Source: Salegentibacter sp. (GTDB lineage Bacteria > Bacteroidota > Bacteroidia > Flavobacteriales > Flavobacteriaceae). From it: a stretch of 64,000 bases of DNA. Below are positions 28,077 to 37,750 of this stretch, one piece after another. The position numbers and the translations under genes are program-made. How positions within the stretch are numbered: the first letter of the stretch is position 1; each line of letters begins with the position of its first letter. Location: NCBI GenBank assembly GCA_017795085.1, contig CP051246.1, forward strand, positions 3,350,514 to 3,414,513, in the 5' to 3' direction. Below the pieces are notes generated by a model, which was not told the DNA's origin, did no database searches, and worked only from the letters and a program-made list of their open reading frames with translations.

Positions 28077-28556
28077 ATGAAAAAGCATTCTTACATCACA
28101 GGTTATATTGTAAGTTTCCTAGCACTTATATTGCTTTTTTGTTTACTACTTTCTTCAACCAGCACAAGGAACGATATCATCATAGGAGAATGGAGAGAGG
28201 TAGAATGGAAATATGAAAAAGCACCTCAACGAGAAAAAAAAGACCTCACTAAAGATGAGAAGAATGCTATTACCAAAAATTTGGTGATACATAAAGCTGA
28301 AGAATGGCAATTTTTGCCCAATGGAGATGTAATTCTTAGAATGAATGGAAAAGACGATAAATTAATGGAATGGACTCTGAAAGGAAGGGGTAATATTTTA
28401 AAACTTAGTCAAAATGACAATTCAGAGCATTATAATTTATACAAAATAAATGACGATGAACTAGTACTTTATTTTCACACCGATTTACAGGCAAAAGGTA
28501 TAGTAAAATTAAAGTTTCAGCGAATAGATAAGGGGCAATATGCTAAGAAAATATAA
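28077..28556 (+). CDS. membrane-anchored lipocalin-like protein, unknown function
   Basis: A 159-residue protein. An N-terminal helix (residues 8-27, VSFLALILLFCLLLSS) acts as signal or anchor. The rest is beta-rich, starting with IIGEWREVEW and including WQFLPNGDVILRMNGKDDK and MEWTLKG, the pattern of small lipocalin-like (DUF5004/DUF4923-type) domains of Bacteroidota that begin G-x-W. It probably faces the periplasm. It starts 2 nt after the Usp-like stop and overlaps the next gene by 17 nt, so the three are one operon. Confidence 0.7.
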   Translation: MKKHSYITGYIVSFLALILLFCLLLSSTSTRNDIIIGEWREVEWKYEKAPQREKKDLTKDEKNAITKNLVIHKAEEWQFLPNGDVILRMNGKDDKLMEWTLKGRGNILKLSQNDNSEHYNLYKINDDELVLYFHTDLQAKGIVKLKFQRIDKGQYAKKI

Positions 28557-29301
28557 CAAATACAGAACAGTTAAAGACAATATCCAGCTAGGAGGACTTA
28601 CCGCTTTTTCAGCCGGGATGGTAAATGTGACGTCAGTGATTATATTTTTCGCTTTCACTTCTAATGTTACCGGCCATTACGCTATTTTAGCTGAAGAAAT
28701 CGCCAAAGGAAACTGGCATGAAGCTTTAATAGTTTTTGGCTGGATTTTCATGTTCTTTTTTGGTAATTTTTTCTCCAATTTCATCATTATTAATTTTGAT
28801 AGAAAGAACACCTATTTAGCACATTCCACTCCGCTGGTAGTTGAGATATTATGTCTTTTCGCGGTAGGCACCTACGGCCATTTTTATTATGCCGAAACCC
28901 TTAAAGAAACTGAGATAATGGTTGGGCTTATGCTTTTTGCAATGGGGGTACAAAATGGTTTAACTGCAAGTATTTCCAATTTTTCAGTAAAGACCACCCA
29001 CCTCACCGGACTCACTACTGATATTGGATTATTGGCCTCTATGTTTACTCAAAAGAGATTCAGGGAAAATAAAGACTTAATTGCAAAAAAGAATGTTCTG
29101 CTTACCGTTGCCACTTCCTATTTATCAGGTGGTATTTTTGCAGGAGTAATTTATTTAAAAATTGGTTTTTTGGTGTTTTATATGGTTTGTCTGGTAATAG
29201 GTTTAATTATTGGATACGAGTATTATAAATTAAAATTCACCAAAATCATTAGGCGTAAGCGCGAAGTTAAAAGACTCAAAGCAATTGTTTCATCCGAGTG
29301 A
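28540..29301 (+). CDS. DUF1275 (YoaK) family membrane protein
   Basis: A 253-residue inner-membrane protein with six to seven hydrophobic helices. Family features visible are GLTAFSAGMVNVTSVIIFF, the SNVTGHY segment and GVQNGLTASISNFSVKTTHLTGLTTDIG. DUF1275 proteins are widespread and lack a settled function. It overlaps the preceding gene by 17 nt and is followed by a clear terminator, so it ends the two-component/Usp operon. Confidence 0.85.
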   Translation: MLRKYNKYRTVKDNIQLGGLTAFSAGMVNVTSVIIFFAFTSNVTGHYAILAEEIAKGNWHEALIVFGWIFMFFFGNFFSNFIIINFDRKNTYLAHSTPLVVEILCLFAVGTYGHFYYAETLKETEIMVGLMLFAMGVQNGLTASISNFSVKTTHLTGLTTDIGLLASMFTQKRFRENKDLIAKKNVLLTVATSYLSGGIFAGVIYLKIGFLVFYMVCLVIGLIIGYEYYKLKFTKIIRRKREVKRLKAIVSSE

Positions 29302-29329
29302 TTAGTTGGTTATTGTTTGAGTTAATTGC

Positions 29330-29359
29330 CCCTTGCCAACTCACCGGCAAGGGTTTTTT
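29330..29359 (+). terminator. intrinsic terminator after the DUF1275 gene
   Basis: CCCTTGCC (29330-29337), an 8-nt loop and GGCAAGGG (29346-29353) are followed by TTTTTT. It lies 29 nt after the stop codon. Confidence 0.9.
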
Positions 29360-29449
29360 ATGATTATATTCAAATTCGGAAGTCAAAAAAACAATGAGAA
29401 AGGCTTAAAATATTTGGTGTATTTATGGCTTTTGTTATTTTAAACAGCA

Positions 29450-30226
29450 ATGAAAACAACCTATAAAAACACACCTATTGCATACACCTCACAGGGAACA
29501 GGAAATCCTCTAGTTCTTCTTCACGGTTTCCTGGAATCAAAAGAAATTTGGAAAGATTTTGCTGATGAACTTTCTTCAAAACGACAGGTAATTTGCATAG
29601 ACCTGCCCGGCCATGGAGAAAGCGGCTGTTTTGCCGAAATTCATTCGATGAGCGAAATGGCAAAAACAGTAAAAGCTGTTTTAGAAAAACTAGATACCAA
29701 AAAAGCCTTTTTCGCAGGACATTCTATGGGTGGTTATGTGAGTTTGGAATTTCAAAAAAAATTCCCTACTCTTCCCACCGGTTTGGCACTTATAAATTCC
29801 ACTCCGGAAGCTGATTCTTTAGAACGTCGCAAAAATCGTGATCGGGCTTCAGCATTAGTAAAAAAGAACAAAAAAGCCTTTGTAAGTATGGCTATCTCAA
29901 ACCTGCTTACTCTGGAAAACAACAAAAGGTTCAAACCGGAAGTGGAAAATTTAAAAAAGAGGGCACTAAACTTTCCGGAAGAGGGAATTACAGCAGCGCT
30001 TCAAGGCATGAAAATTCGTACAGATCATACGGAACTATTTAAGGCTTATACCAAACCAAAATTTATTATTAGCGGTAAAAATGATCCGGTTTTAAACTAT
30101 AAAACCACGAAAACTATCGCAAAATATTGTAATAGTGATTTTATTGAGTTCCCGGACGGGCATTTAAGCTTTATGGAGAACAAAGAGAAATTAATGGAGT
30201 TTATCAGAAAATCAACTTTTATTTAA
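29450..30226 (+). CDS. alpha/beta-fold hydrolase
   Basis: A 258-residue soluble hydrolase. The order of motifs is complete: oxyanion-hole HG (LVLLHGFLES, about 25), nucleophile elbow GHSMGG (Ser about 95), acid in SGKNDPVLNY (Asp about 212) and base in PDGHLSFME (His about 239). It resembles the MenH/BioH-sized carboxylesterase group, but SHCHC synthase or lipase activity cannot be assigned. It sits alone between two terminator-like stretches. Confidence 0.88.
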   Translation: MKTTYKNTPIAYTSQGTGNPLVLLHGFLESKEIWKDFADELSSKRQVICIDLPGHGESGCFAEIHSMSEMAKTVKAVLEKLDTKKAFFAGHSMGGYVSLEFQKKFPTLPTGLALINSTPEADSLERRKNRDRASALVKKNKKAFVSMAISNLLTLENNKRFKPEVENLKKRALNFPEEGITAALQGMKIRTDHTELFKAYTKPKFIISGKNDPVLNYKTTKTIAKYCNSDFIEFPDGHLSFMENKEKLMEFIRKSTFI

Positions 30227-30284
30227 AAAAGTTGATTTATTTTTTCTATTTTTAAAAACTTAAAAAAAAGAATATCAAGCTTTT

Positions 30285-30533
30285 ATGAAGAGCCAACACC
30301 CTACAAAATTTAAGTTCGGAAAGCTTTTATGTAAAATTTTCGGACATAAGTTACTGGTTTCAAAAAACGTTACCGACCACGTTCATGAATACAAATGCAC
30401 CCGTTGTGGGATGGAAATGACCGATACCGCCAACGGATTATTAGCAAGGCTTACCCCAAAATTTAAAGAAACCAATAATTACCTCGAAAAAATCCACCAA
30501 AGAAGAAAACGGCGTTTTGCCCGGGCTTCTTAA
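30285..30533 (+). CDS. small Cys/His metal-binding protein
   Basis: An 82-residue basic protein. CKIFGHK and YKCTRCGMEMT supply Cys/His pairs that could bind one zinc, as in the short DUF1660-type proteins. The C-terminus is Arg/Lys-rich (HQRRKRRFARAS). It ends in a 4-nt overlap with the end of thiL on the other strand. No function is known. Confidence 0.6.
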   Translation: MKSQHPTKFKFGKLLCKIFGHKLLVSKNVTDHVHEYKCTRCGMEMTDTANGLLARLTPKFKETNNYLEKIHQRRKRRFARAS

Positions 30534-31606
30534 TCTTTTTTCTCCTCACTTTCTTCATCATCAGCGTTCATCGCATTCCACCCACGGGCAATTAACGGGA
30601 TTTTTGTGTTAGCACGGGTAATAAGATGCATCCCCTCATTTTCTTCTGCCATATGCCCGATTACCGTCAGGTTTGGATTTCCCTTAATTTTTTCAAAATC
30701 GTCTTGTGTAATAGTAAACAAGAGTTCATAATCTTCACCTCCGCTAAGGGCTATTGTAGTGCTATCTAATTCAAATTCTTCACAAACATTGATTACTGCC
30801 GGGTCTAAAGGAATTTTATCTTCATATAAGTTCACACCAAGTTGGGAGTTTTTACACAAATGAATTACCTCAGAAGAAAGCCCATCACTAATATCGATCA
30901 TAGACGTTGGTTTTACTCCTAGTTTCTTTAACAGAGGCGGGATATCTTTACGTGCCTCCGGTTTCAACTGACGCTCTATCAAATAAGTATATTTATCAAG
31001 ATCGGGCTGGGAATTAGGGTTCGCTTTAAAAACCTGTTTTTCACGTTCCAATATTTGCAAACCCATATAAGCCGCTCCTAAATCTCCCGTTACCACTAAA
31101 AGTTCGTTAGATTTCGCCCCATCACGATAAACCACATCTTCTTTTTCTGCAACACCCAACGCGGTAACACTTATTAGCAAGCCTGAAGTTGAAGAGGTGG
31201 TATCGCCCCCAACTACATCAATATTGTAAAGTTTAGACGCAAGGTCAATTCCAGCATAAAGTTCTTCTAAAGCTTCTACAGGAAATCGGTTAGAAACCGC
31301 CACAGAAACCGTGATTTGTGTAGCCGTACCGTTCATGGCATACACATCGCTAAGGTTTACCATGACAGCTTTATACCCCAAATGTTTTAAGGGCATATAA
31401 GCTAAATCAAAATGCACCCCTTCAATTAAGAGGTCGGTAGTTACCAGGGTTTGTTTAGATTGAAAATCCATCACTGCAGCATCATCTCCAATCGCTTTTA
31501 CGGTTGAAGAAATCTTAGGTTCAAAACTTTTGGTAAGATGGTCTATCAATCCAAATTCACCCAATTCAGAAAGATTGGTACGCATGGCTTCATTGTCCTT
31601 AAACAT
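30530..31606 (-). CDS. thiL: thiamine-monophosphate kinase
   Basis: Phosphorylates thiamine monophosphate to the active diphosphate. The protein is 358 residues from the ATG at 31606 and belongs to the AIR-synthase-like (PurM) fold. Visible family motifs are GDDAAVMD, VTTDLLIEGVHF, LSDVYAMNG, VVGGDTTSS, DISDGLSSEV and ALSGGEDYELLFT. An in-frame extension of 14 residues (from 31648) is not family-like. It stands alone, convergent with the small Cys/His gene. Confidence 0.94.
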   Translation of the reverse strand: MFKDNEAMRTNLSELGEFGLIDHLTKSFEPKISSTVKAIGDDAAVMDFQSKQTLVTTDLLIEGVHFDLAYMPLKHLGYKAVMVNLSDVYAMNGTATQITVSVAVSNRFPVEALEELYAGIDLASKLYNIDVVGGDTTSSTSGLLISVTALGVAEKEDVVYRDGAKSNELLVVTGDLGAAYMGLQILEREKQVFKANPNSQPDLDKYTYLIERQLKPEARKDIPPLLKKLGVKPTSMIDISDGLSSEVIHLCKNSQLGVNLYEDKIPLDPAVINVCEEFELDSTTIALSGGEDYELLFTITQDDFEKIKGNPNLTVIGHMAEENEGMHLITRANTKIPLIARGWNAMNADDEESEEKKD

Positions 31607-31813
31607 AGGCTTCAATTTTAAAATGCAAAATAAAAGAATATTATTCAACTTACGGCATAAAGCTTGAAGTTATTCTAAATTAGAAAAAGAAGTCAAACAA
31701 TTTGATTTTCAATAAAATAAACCTGAAATTTAAGTAAAATAAAGAATTGAGTACACTTATGATTATATTCTTAAAACATATGCCTGCTCTATGGTAAAAC
31801 ACTTGTTTTATAG

Positions 31814-31821
31814 TATATTTG
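31814..31821 (+). promoter_or_regulatory. candidate -7 box of the suf operon
   Basis: TATATTTG matches TAnnTTTG and lies 28 nt before the A-type carrier ATG. No TTG stands 19-21 nt upstream, which would suit a regulated promoter. The 200-nt gap before it contains no gene. Confidence 0.55.
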
Positions 31822-31849
31822 TACCCAATTTAGAAATAATCTTTTAGCT

Positions 31850-32179
31850 ATGATAAAAGTAAGTGAAGAAGCTAAAAACAAAATTGCAGGCTTAATGAGC
31901 GAAGAAGGCTTTAACAGCAGTAGTGATTTTGTAAGAGTAGGCGTTAAAAGCGGCGGCTGCTCTGGGCTTTCCTACGAATTAAAATTTGACAAGGAACAAG
32001 CCGAAGGCGACAAGCTATTTGAAGATAACGACATAAAAATTGTAGTAGATAAACGCAGCGTATTATATCTGGCCGGGACTATTTTGGAATATTCCGGCGG
32101 ATTAAACGGTAAAGGTTTTGTGTTTAACAATCCTAATGCCCAACGCACCTGTGGCTGCGGAGAGAGTTTTTCACTGTAA
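31850..32179 (+). CDS. A-type iron-sulfur carrier (SufA/IscA family)
   Basis: A 109-residue protein that accepts clusters from the SufBCD scaffold and passes them on. Three conserved cysteines are present: one in KSGGCSGLSYEL (about 37) and two in TCGCGESFSL (about 103 and 105). The length is typical. As the first gene of the suf operon it is most likely SufA-like, but SufA, IscA and ErpA cannot be told apart by sequence alone. The next gene starts after 133 nt. Confidence 0.92.
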   Translation: MIKVSEEAKNKIAGLMSEEGFNSSSDFVRVGVKSGGCSGLSYELKFDKEQAEGDKLFEDNDIKIVVDKRSVLYLAGTILEYSGGLNGKGFVFNNPNAQRTCGCGESFSL

Positions 32180-32312
32180 AACGGTTTAAGGTTTTACCAC
32201 TAACGTTCGCTGAGAAACTATCCGCAAAAAATGATTTAAAAGGCACAAAATTTCAAGAACAGAAATTAAACCTTGAATTTTGAACCTTAAATAATTTTAG
32301 AATAAAATTGAG

Positions 32313-33758
32313 ATGGCATATACTGAAGATGATTTAAAAAAAGAGCTCGAGACAAAGGAGTATGAGTATGGATTTTATACCGATATTGAATCGGATACAC
32401 TTCCTGTTGGATTGAATGAAGATATTGTTCGGGCAATTTCAAAGAAGAAAGAAGAACCGGAATGGATGACCGAGTGGCGCCTGGAAGCATTTCGCCATTG
32501 GAAAACCATGAAAGAACCGGAATGGGCAAATGTTCATTATGAAAAACCGGATTTTCAGAATATTTCCTATTATTCGGCGCCTAACAAAAAACCTAAATAC
32601 GACAGTTTAGACGAAGTTGATCCCGAATTACTGGATACTTTTAAAAAATTGGGAATTTCGGTAGATGAGCAGAAAAAACTTGCCGGTGTAGCCGTTGACG
32701 TGGTAATGGATTCGGTTTCAGTGACTACAACTTTTAAGAAAACCCTGGCCGAAAAAGGAATTATTTTTTGCTCCATTTCCGAAGCGATTAAAGAACATCC
32801 TGAACTGGTTAAAAAATACATTGGTTCAGTAGTTCCAAAAACCGATAATTTTTATGCGGCTTTGAATTCTGCTGTATTTAGCGATGGTTCATTTTGCTAT
32901 ATTCCAAAAGGTGTGAAATGTCCTATGGAACTTTCCACCTATTTTAGGATAAACCAGGCAGGAACCGGCCAGTTCGAGCGCACACTTGTTGTTGCCGAAC
33001 CCGGAAGCTATGTAAGTTACCTTGAAGGCTGTACCGCGCCAATGCGCGATGAAAACCAGCTTCACGCTGCCGTAGTGGAACTTGTAGCTTTAGATGAAGC
33101 CGAAATTAAATACAGTACCGTTCAAAACTGGTTCCCAGGAAATAAAGAAGGGAAAGGTGGCGTATTTAATTTTGTTACCAAACGTGGACTTTGCGAGAAG
33201 AACGCAAAAATTTCCTGGACTCAGGTAGAAACCGGTTCAGCGGTAACCTGGAAATACCCATCCTGTATTTTAAAAGGCGATAACTCTATCGGTGAATTTT
33301 ACTCCATCGCGGTAACTAATAATTTCCAGCAGGCCGATACGGGTACTAAAATGATCCACCTTGGCAAAAACACAAAAAGCACCATTATTTCAAAAGGTAT
33401 CTCGGCCGGAAAATCACAAAATTCCTACCGCGGGCTTGTGCAGGTAAATCGCAGGGCTGCAAATGCCAGGAATTTTTCCCAATGTGATTCGCTGTTAATG
33501 GGTAACAAGTGTGGAGCACATACCTTCCCTTATATTGAAGTAAACAATACCACCGGTAAGGTTGAACACGAAGCTACGACCAGTAAGATTGGAGAAGATC
33601 AGATTTTTTACTGTAACCAACGTGGAATTGATACCGAAGACGCTATTGCCCTAATTGTAAACGGCTTTAGTAAGGAAGTTTTAAATAAACTCCCGATGGA
33701 ATTTGCAGTAGAAGCCCAGAAATTACTCGAAATCTCACTTGAAGGTTCAGTAGGATAA
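32313..33758 (+). CDS. sufB: Fe-S cluster assembly scaffold SufB
   Basis: A core subunit of the SufBCD scaffold, 481 residues. It carries the signature regions [60 protein letters not shown], the beta-helix core, and the C-terminal [20 protein letters not shown] and [12 protein letters not shown]. The cysteine in NQCDSLL/GNKC and the C-terminal Glu/His region are the usual cluster-building sites. It belongs to the plus-strand suf operon. Confidence 0.97.
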   Translation: MAYTEDDLKKELETKEYEYGFYTDIESDTLPVGLNEDIVRAISKKKEEPEWMTEWRLEAFRHWKTMKEPEWANVHYEKPDFQNISYYSAPNKKPKYDSLDEVDPELLDTFKKLGISVDEQKKLAGVAVDVVMDSVSVTTTFKKTLAEKGIIFCSISEAIKEHPELVKKYIGSVVPKTDNFYAALNSAVFSDGSFCYIPKGVKCPMELSTYFRINQAGTGQFERTLVVAEPGSYVSYLEGCTAPMRDENQLHAAVVELVALDEAEIKYSTVQNWFPGNKEGKGGVFNFVTKRGLCEKNAKISWTQVETGSAVTWKYPSCILKGDNSIGEFYSIAVTNNFQQADTGTKMIHLGKNTKSTIISKGISAGKSQNSYRGLVQVNRRAANARNFSQCDSLLMGNKCGAHTFPYIEVNNTTGKVEHEATTSKIGEDQIFYCNQRGIDTEDAIALIVNGFSKEVLNKLPMEFAVEAQKLLEISLEGSVG

Positions 33759-33777
33759 AAGTTTGAAGAAAAAACCA

Positions 33778-34182
33778 ATGAGAAAAATCTTATTGATATT
33801 TGGATTGGCAGTAAGCTTTTTAGCCTGCCAGGACGAAGAACGCCAGGAAGTGCTAAATGCTACAAATGAAAAAGAGACCGAACAGGACAGTATTCAGGTT
33901 TTAACCGGCGACTTTATTTATGTATCAGACGAGGCAGTTTTTAGGGGTGAGAATTTCGTGTATGGTGTAACCATAGATTCCCTGGCCGAAGTACTGGCTA
34001 AACAAACAGCAGCCTATAAAAAAGAAGATTTTGATGTAGTTTCAGTAAAGATAAAGGGAAAAATAGTTCCTAATTCCTCCCGGAATAATTGGGATGAAAA
34101 TATTGAAATACAAGAAATTATTGACATTCTGGAGGATAAAAAGACTTCAGAAAATAATAGTGAAGAAGAAAACGAAAAATAA
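33778..34182 (+). CDS. small lipoprotein within the suf operon
   Basis: A 134-residue protein from the ATG at 33778. MRKILLIFGLAVSFLAC is a lipoprotein signal with lipobox Cys at 17. The mature part is acidic, with a predicted small alpha/beta domain (residues about 40-110: VLTGDFIYVSDEAVFRGENF) reminiscent of NlpE-like/heavy-metal sensing lipoproteins only in size. I do not recognise the family. It lies 19 nt after sufB and 43 nt before sufC and so is co-transcribed with them, although it should be in the periplasm while the SUF machinery is cytoplasmic. Confidence 0.7.
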   Translation: MRKILLIFGLAVSFLACQDEERQEVLNATNEKETEQDSIQVLTGDFIYVSDEAVFRGENFVYGVTIDSLAEVLAKQTAAYKKEDFDVVSVKIKGKIVPNSSRNNWDENIEIQEIIDILEDKKTSENNSEEENEK

Positions 34183-34225
34183 AATTTAAACCTATCCCCT
34201 TTTGCGGGATGCATACCTAAAATAT

Positions 34226-34975
34226 ATGCTTACAATAAAGAATTTACACGCAAGTATAGAAGATAAGGAAATCCTGAAAGGGATAGACCTGGAAATAAAA
34301 CCCGGTGAAGTTCATGCGATTATGGGACCAAACGGTTCCGGAAAAAGTACACTTTCTTCGGTTATTGCCGGAAATGAAGATTTTGAACAAACTGAAGGGG
34401 AGATCATTTTTGAAAATGAAGAAATCTCTGAACTGGCGCCTGAAGAACGAGCCCATAAAGGACTTTTTCTCTCTTTTCAATATCCTGTTGAAATTCCCGG
34501 TGTTTCGGTGACCAACTTTATGAGGGCTTCAGTTAACGCCCATCGTAAAGCACAGGGTAAAGAAGATATGCCGGCCAATGAAATGTTGAAACTTATCCGC
34601 GAAAAATCTAAAATGCTGGAAATTGACCGTAAATTCCTTTCCCGCTCACTAAACCAGGGCTTTTCAGGCGGTGAGAAGAAACGGAACGAGATCTTTCAAA
34701 TGGCAATGTTAGAGCCTAAACTGGCTATTTTAGATGAAACCGATTCAGGTTTGGATATCGACGCGCTTAAGGTAGTAGCAAACGGAGTGAATAAACTTCG
34801 CAGCAAGGATAATTCTGTATTGCTAATCACCCACTACCAACGTTTATTGAATTACATCGTACCCGATGTAGTACATGTAATGATTGACGGGAAAATAGTG
34901 AAATCTGGTGGTAAAGAATTAGCTTTAGAACTAGAAGAAAGAGGTTACGACTGGATTAAAACGGAAAAGGTTTAA
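34226..34975 (+). CDS. sufC: Fe-S cluster assembly ATPase SufC
   Basis: The ABC-type ATPase of SufBCD, 249 residues from the ATG at 34226 (MLTIKNLHASIEDKEIL). It has Walker A GPNGSGKSTLSSV, the Q-loop FQYPVEIPGV, the signature NQGFSGGEKKRNE, Walker B LAILDETDSGLD and the H-loop ITHYQRLL. An upstream in-frame TTG (34202) is rejected. About 170 nt separate it from sufD, and that gap holds a degraded palindromic repeat. Confidence 0.97.
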   Translation: MLTIKNLHASIEDKEILKGIDLEIKPGEVHAIMGPNGSGKSTLSSVIAGNEDFEQTEGEIIFENEEISELAPEERAHKGLFLSFQYPVEIPGVSVTNFMRASVNAHRKAQGKEDMPANEMLKLIREKSKMLEIDRKFLSRSLNQGFSGGEKKRNEIFQMAMLEPKLAILDETDSGLDIDALKVVANGVNKLRSKDNSVLLITHYQRLLNYIVPDVVHVMIDGKIVKSGGKELALELEERGYDWIKTEKV

Positions 34976-35035
34976 AATTCGGTTTTGACCACAAAGAATA
35001 TTTTAGGCCTTTTCAATAAGAAAAATGTTGTTTAA

Positions 35036-35120
35036 AACGTCATTCTGAATCTACTTCAATACCTAAATTATTGATATTTAAAGTAATTTAAAAGCTAAAA
35101 AGTTCAGCTTGACGATGACT
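35036..35120. repeat. degraded palindromic-repeat sequence between sufC and sufD
   Basis: CGTCATTCTGAATCTACTTCA at one end and GTTCAGCTTGACGATGAC at the other resemble halves of the ATCCTGAA/TTCAGGAT repeat. They are separated by about 45 nt and have drifted. The element lies inside the operon without a gene of its own. Confidence 0.4.
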
Positions 35121-35146
35121 TTTAGACAATTATAAAAGCATTAAAA

Positions 35147-36463
35147 ATGGAATTAAAAGATAAATTAGTATCGTCTTTTCTGGCATTTGAAGAAGAATAT
35201 GGTGGAGAAAATGACGATTTACATAATATACGCAACCAGGCGATAAAAGATTTTGAGCAATTCGGTTTTCCGGGACGCAAGGAAGAAGCCTGGAAATATA
35301 CTTCGCTTAAATCGGTATTAAAACACGACTATAGCTTTTTCCCGAAAAAGAACGACAGTATAGAATATCGCGACATTAAAGAATATCTTATCAACGATAT
35401 TGACACTTACAATTTAGTGTTTATCGATGGGGTTTATGCTTCACATTTATCAAACACCACGCACGATAAGATTGATGTTTGTTTAATGTCTTCGGCCTTA
35501 AACAAGTCGCCGTATAAAGCGGTAATCGACAACTATTTTAATAAAATTGCACCTAAAAACGGGATTAACTCTCTAAATACGGCGTTTACCCGTGAAGGAG
35601 CTTACATCCATATTCACAAAAACAAAATGGCCGACAAGCCTATCCAAATTGTGAATTTTTCTACCGGAAAAGAAACGGCAATGTTCCTGCAACCTCGAAA
35701 CCTAATTGTTGTAGACGAAAACTCGCACGTACAAATTATTGAAAGACACCAGAGTCTGACTGATAGTCCGGTATTAACCAATTCGGTTACTGAGATTTTT
35801 GCCGATAAAAGGGCTATTGTAGATTATTACAAAATCCAGAACGACAAATCGGATGCTTCATTAATTGACAATACTTTCATTGAACAAAAAGCAGAGAGTT
35901 TGTGTTCTGTACATACCTTTTCACTGGGCGGAAAACTCACCAGAAACAACCTTAATTTCTATCAAAAGGGAGAACGCATAGATTCTACTTTAAAAGGTAT
36001 TACTATTATAGAAGGCAAGCAACACGTAGACCACAACACACTGGTACACCATATTGAGCCTAATTGCGAAAGCCATCAGGATTATAAAGGAATTTTTGAT
36101 GAAAATTCTACCGGGGTTTTCAACGGTAAGGTTTTAGTTGAAAAGGAAGCACAGCAAACCAATGCTTATCAATCTAACAATAATGTATTGTTGAATGATA
36201 AGGCAACCATCAACTCCAAACCGCAATTAGAGATTTTTGCTGATGATGTGCGTTGTAGCCACGGCTGCACCATTGGGCAATTAGATGAAATTGCGCTACA
36301 TTATCTACGTTCCCGCGGTATCCCTAAAAAAGAAGCTCAGGGTCTTTTAATGTATGCGTTTGCAAATAATGTGTTGGATAGCGTAAAAATTCCTGAACTT
36401 AAGAAGAGGATTAATACGCAAATTGCACATAAATTAGGCGTGGAAGTCGGATTCAACTTATAA
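35147..36463 (+). CDS. sufD: Fe-S cluster assembly protein SufD
   Basis: The SufB paralogue of the scaffold complex, 438 residues. It shows GFPGRKEEAWKYTSL near the N-terminus, the beta-helical core, and the C-terminal signature DDVRCSHGCTIGQLDEIALHYLRSRGI with the conserved His. It interacts with SufB and SufC. Gene order sufB-C-D-S is that of many Bacteroidota. The sufS start follows 37 nt after the stop. Confidence 0.96.
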   Translation: MELKDKLVSSFLAFEEEYGGENDDLHNIRNQAIKDFEQFGFPGRKEEAWKYTSLKSVLKHDYSFFPKKNDSIEYRDIKEYLINDIDTYNLVFIDGVYASHLSNTTHDKIDVCLMSSALNKSPYKAVIDNYFNKIAPKNGINSLNTAFTREGAYIHIHKNKMADKPIQIVNFSTGKETAMFLQPRNLIVVDENSHVQIIERHQSLTDSPVLTNSVTEIFADKRAIVDYYKIQNDKSDASLIDNTFIEQKAESLCSVHTFSLGGKLTRNNLNFYQKGERIDSTLKGITIIEGKQHVDHNTLVHHIEPNCESHQDYKGIFDENSTGVFNGKVLVEKEAQQTNAYQSNNNVLLNDKATINSKPQLEIFADDVRCSHGCTIGQLDEIALHYLRSRGIPKKEAQGLLMYAFANNVLDSVKIPELKKRINTQIAHKLGVEVGFNL

Positions 36464-36500
36464 AATCCCTTCCCCTTTTCTGAATCAAAATTTTAAGCCA

Positions 36501-37739
36501 ATGAACCCGGTTACCAAAAATATAACTTTTGATGTAGCAAAAATCCGTGAAGATTTCCCCATTTTGAAGCGGAAAGTAAACGGGTATCCGCTGGCATACC
36601 TTGATAATGCAGCCACCTCGCAGACACCAAAGCCGGTAATGGATGTTATTATAGATTATTATTCAAATTATAATGCAAACATTCATCGTGGAGTGCACAG
36701 TCTTTCGCAGGAAGCCACCGATAAATATGAGCAGGCTCGTATTAAAATTCAAAAACATTTTAATGCTCAAAAAGCCCACGAAATCATTTTTACCTCAGGC
36801 ACAACCCACGGAATTAACTTGGTGGCCAATGGGTTTTCTGCAATTTTAAAAGAAGGTGATGAGATTTTGGTTTCGGCTTTAGAGCACCATTCCAATATTG
36901 TGCCCTGGCAGATGCTTTGCGAGAAAACCGGTGCAATTCTAAGAGTCATTCCTATGAATGAAGAAGGTGAATTGATTTATCCGGCTTTTGAGGAATTGAT
37001 TTCAGAAAATACAAAAATGGTGTTCTTAAACCATGTTTCCAATGCATTGGGAACGGTAAACCCTATAGAAAAAATCATCAAAAAGGCACATTCAGTTGAT
37101 GCAGCTGTGCTTATTGACGGAGCTCAGGCAGCTCCTCATATCAAAGCGGATGTTCAGGAATTGGATGTTGATTTTTATGTGGCTTCTGCGCATAAAATGT
37201 GTGGTCCTACCGGAGTTGGGGTTCTTTACGGAAAAGAAGAATGGCTGGAAAAATTACCTCCATATCAGGGAGGCGGCGAAATGATTGATACGGTGACTTT
37301 TGAAAAAACCACTTACGCCGGACTTCCGCATAAATTTGAGGCGGGAACCCCAAATATTTGCGGTGGAATCGCTTTTGGAGCAGCCATAGATTACCTCAAT
37401 CAAATAGGTTTTGAAAATATCGCCAGTTCAGAAAATGATCTGTTGAATTACGCTACCAAAAAGTTGATGGAAATTGACGGAATGAAGATTTATGGTGTTT
37501 CCAAAAATAAAACCGCAGTGATTAGTTTTAATATTGAAGGGCTTCATCCGTATGATATTGGCACCCTTCTCGACAAAATGGGTATAGCGGTACGAACTGG
37601 GCATCATTGCGCCCAACCGATTATGGATTTTTATCGAATCCCGGGTACTGTTCGCGCATCTTTTTCGTTCTATAATACAAAAGGAGAAGTTGAGCGTTTT
37701 ATTGAAGCTCTAAAAAAAGCTAAAAGCATGCTATCTTAA
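36501..37739 (+). CDS. sufS: cysteine desulfurase SufS (type II)
   Basis: Takes sulfur from cysteine and hands it as persulfide to SufE. It has 412 residues: fold-type I PLP enzyme with YLDNAATSQTP, the SGTTHGINLVA segment, ASAHKMCGPTGVG with the PLP lysine, and RTGHHCAQP with the catalytic cysteine near residue 371. The short loop around this Cys is the group II form that needs SufE, whose gene is two genes downstream. Confidence 0.97.
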   Translation: MNPVTKNITFDVAKIREDFPILKRKVNGYPLAYLDNAATSQTPKPVMDVIIDYYSNYNANIHRGVHSLSQEATDKYEQARIKIQKHFNAQKAHEIIFTSGTTHGINLVANGFSAILKEGDEILVSALEHHSNIVPWQMLCEKTGAILRVIPMNEEGELIYPAFEELISENTKMVFLNHVSNALGTVNPIEKIIKKAHSVDAAVLIDGAQAAPHIKADVQELDVDFYVASAHKMCGPTGVGVLYGKEEWLEKLPPYQGGGEMIDTVTFEKTTYAGLPHKFEAGTPNICGGIAFGAAIDYLNQIGFENIASSENDLLNYATKKLMEIDGMKIYGVSKNKTAVISFNIEGLHPYDIGTLLDKMGIAVRTGHHCAQPIMDFYRIPGTVRASFSFYNTKGEVERFIEALKKAKSMLS

Positions 37740-37750
37740 ATCAAAAAATA

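Noticed and set aside
30285..30533. Prophage origin for the small Cys/His protein (DUF1660-like)
   Set aside because: No integrase, phage structural gene or attachment site is nearby; the gene sits among core genes.
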